From NCBI GenBank assembly GCA_964534325.1, contig CAZHOR010000005.1, positions 1 through 64,000 of the forward strand: DNA of 64,000 nucleotides, in the 5' to 3' direction. Each line of letters starts with the position of its first letter. Position 1 is the stretch's first letter. This DNA is from JdFR-22 sp964534325. GTDB taxonomy: Archaea > Halobacteriota > Archaeoglobi > Archaeoglobales > Archaeoglobaceae. The notes beneath the pieces are model-generated. The model saw nothing but the letters and a program-made list of their open reading frames with translations. It did not search any database and was not told the DNA's origin. Of this stretch, positions 63,027 to 64,000 are shown one piece after another. The translations under genes were made by a program, and so were the position numbers.

Positions 63027-64000
63027 ATGGGGGGAAATCTTGTAGAAAGCTGGTGGGTATATCCCGGTTTTAAAATGGAACACGTTGCAACTGGTCTTAA
63101 TCTTCCGGTGAACATCGCTTTTGTGCCCAACCCGGGTAAAGACCCTAAAGACCCATTATTTTATCTGACCGAGCTGTATGGACAGGTGAGGGCCGTAACC
63201 AATGATCACACTGTTTATACCTATGCTGAAGGCCTGTTGAATTACGAGCCCAGTCACGAGTTCCCTGGCAGCGGCGAATCCGGCCTAACCGGTATTTGTG
63301 TAGAACCTGAATCAGGAGACCTATACTTGAGCATGATATACGAAGAAGATGGTGAGATAAAGTCAAGGCTGGTCAGGACCAGAAGTAAGGATGGCCTTCA
63401 CATGGACGGCCTAACAGATATAATGAAGGATATTCCTTCTACCCGGAGAGCCCATCAAATCCAGTCTGTATCCATCGGATTTGACAGGAAATTGTACGTG
63501 ACGTTGGGTGATGGTGGCGCATGGTATAAGTCACAGGATTGGAATGATCTCAGGGGTAAAGTGCTCAGATTAAACCACGATGGAAGAATACCCTGGGATA
63601 ATCCCATCTCGGAAAGTCCAGTTTATGCCAAAGGTTTCAGAAACCCATTCGGTGCTGCATGGAGGAAGAGCGACCAGAGCATGTATATCGCAGGGAACGG
63701 ACCGGATAAAGATGACCGTATTGCCAGAGTAGAGCCATATGAGAACTATGGGTGGCCCAACACCATGAGGAAGAAGTCCATATTCTGGTGGCATTACACT
63801 CAAGCGCCAACGGCACTGGATTTCATGCAGGATGGTCAATTCCCACCACAGTACAACGATAATCTTTTTGTAGCACTCTTCGGAGCATCCTACCAAAAAG
63901 GTACTTCTGAGAAAGGTAAAAAGATAGTGAAGCTCCAGTTGAGCCAGGACGCTACCGCAGTAAAGTCATGCGACAATTTTGTGGTCTATAAAGGAGAAGG
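63027..64000 (+). CDS. PQQ-type sugar dehydrogenase-like protein (partial)
   Basis: At least 324 residues from ATG 63027, running off the right edge. AAGGTG lies before the start. Motifs GFRNPFGAAW, GDGGAWYKS, GGHs of the glucose/sorbosone dehydrogenase beta-propeller are visible. There is no signal peptide at the N-terminus, so an intracellular location or a misread start is possible. Archaeal homologues such as aldose sugar dehydrogenase use PQQ; whether this one binds PQQ is untested. Confidence 0.8.
   Translation, partial: MGGNLVESWWVYPGFKMEHVATGLNLPVNIAFVPNPGKDPKDPLFYLTELYGQVRAVTNDHTVYTYAEGLLNYEPSHEFPGSGESGLTGICVEPESGDLYLSMIYEEDGEIKSRLVRTRSKDGLHMDGLTDIMKDIPSTRRAHQIQSVSIGFDRKLYVTLGDGGAWYKSQDWNDLRGKVLRLNHDGRIPWDNPISESPVYAKGFRNPFGAAWRKSDQSMYIAGNGPDKDDRIARVEPYENYGWPNTMRKKSIFWWHYTQAPTALDFMQDGQFPPQYNDNLFVALFGASYQKGTSEKGKKIVKLQLSQDATAVKSCDNFVVYKGE

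Noticed and set aside
1..64000. CRISPR arrays, transposons, integrases, attachment sites
   Set aside because: None seen; the only tandem repeat is the TTTAGG array, which has no spacers.

Overview
The window is archaeal, and its gene set points to the Euryarchaeota (methanogen or Archaeoglobus-like lineages). Evidence: TFB, an NMD3 homologue, the wyosine enzyme Taw2, large-subunit clamp loader RFC-L, HerA/NurA, DUF2070, a fused Fae-Hps, archaeal-type triosephosphate isomerase, SepCysS for tRNA-dependent cysteine synthesis, an intron-containing tRNA-Leu, and TATA boxes about 25 nt upstream of RNA genes. No methanogenesis gene lies in the window, so lifestyle cannot be stated. No rRNA operon, CRISPR array, integrase or complete insertion sequence was seen. 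A lone 5S rRNA gene is present.

Layout. 1-6.7 kb: start of a coiled-coil protein, a membrane-anchored PLD-fold/HTH protein, an RRM protein, a CNNM-like transporter, TFB, tRNA-Arg, and a decayed Gdt1/UPF0016 gene. 6.9-14.8 kb: a CrtI-like oxidoreductase, 5S rRNA, an EamA transporter, several small membrane proteins, SepCysS, and a secreted His/Gly-rich protein next to a HTH regulator and a membrane coiled-coil protein. 14.8-20.3 kb: nmd3-taw2 translational pair, HTH, lipoprotein, histidine kinase, radical SAM protein. 20.4-24.3 kb: ilvB-ilvN and an isopropylmalate/citramalate synthase. 24.6-31 kb: a large PAS-rich histidine kinase coupled to a receiver-PAS-GAF protein, then DUF2070. 31-38.6 kb: glutamate synthase pair, Cys-rich proteins, a second EamA transporter, a probable structured RNA, an orphan protein, tRNA-Leu(CAA) with intron. 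38.7-42.4 kb: nurA, a small third gene, herA and an S4-methyltransferase, tightly packed. 42.4-53.6 kb: tpiA, fae-hps, regulators, RCK-DHH protein, MazG, RFC-L, a tRNA methylthiotransferase, thioesterase, PrsW, TPR protein. 53.7-59 kb: coiled-coil protein, smc, scpA, scpB. 59-64 kb: second RRM protein, a 49-residue ORF, a TatA-like protein with extra membrane segments, a small Cys protein, a triple rhodanese protein, a DedA-like protein, and the start of a PQQ-type sugar dehydrogenase.

How the genes work together. Three modules are clear: branched-chain amino-acid synthesis (ilvB/ilvN plus a LeuA/CimA enzyme), ammonia assimilation (glutamate synthase pair), and chromosome maintenance (SMC-ScpA-ScpB; HerA-NurA; RFC-L). 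Fae-Hps and TpiA are neighbours and both feed sugar phosphate metabolism. Sensory and regulatory genes are frequent. Observations most worth follow-up are the RRM pair with a shared leader motif, the gene between nurA and herA, the candidate structured RNA near 36.4 kb, the repeated Cys clusters in the PAS kinase, and the TatA-like fusion.
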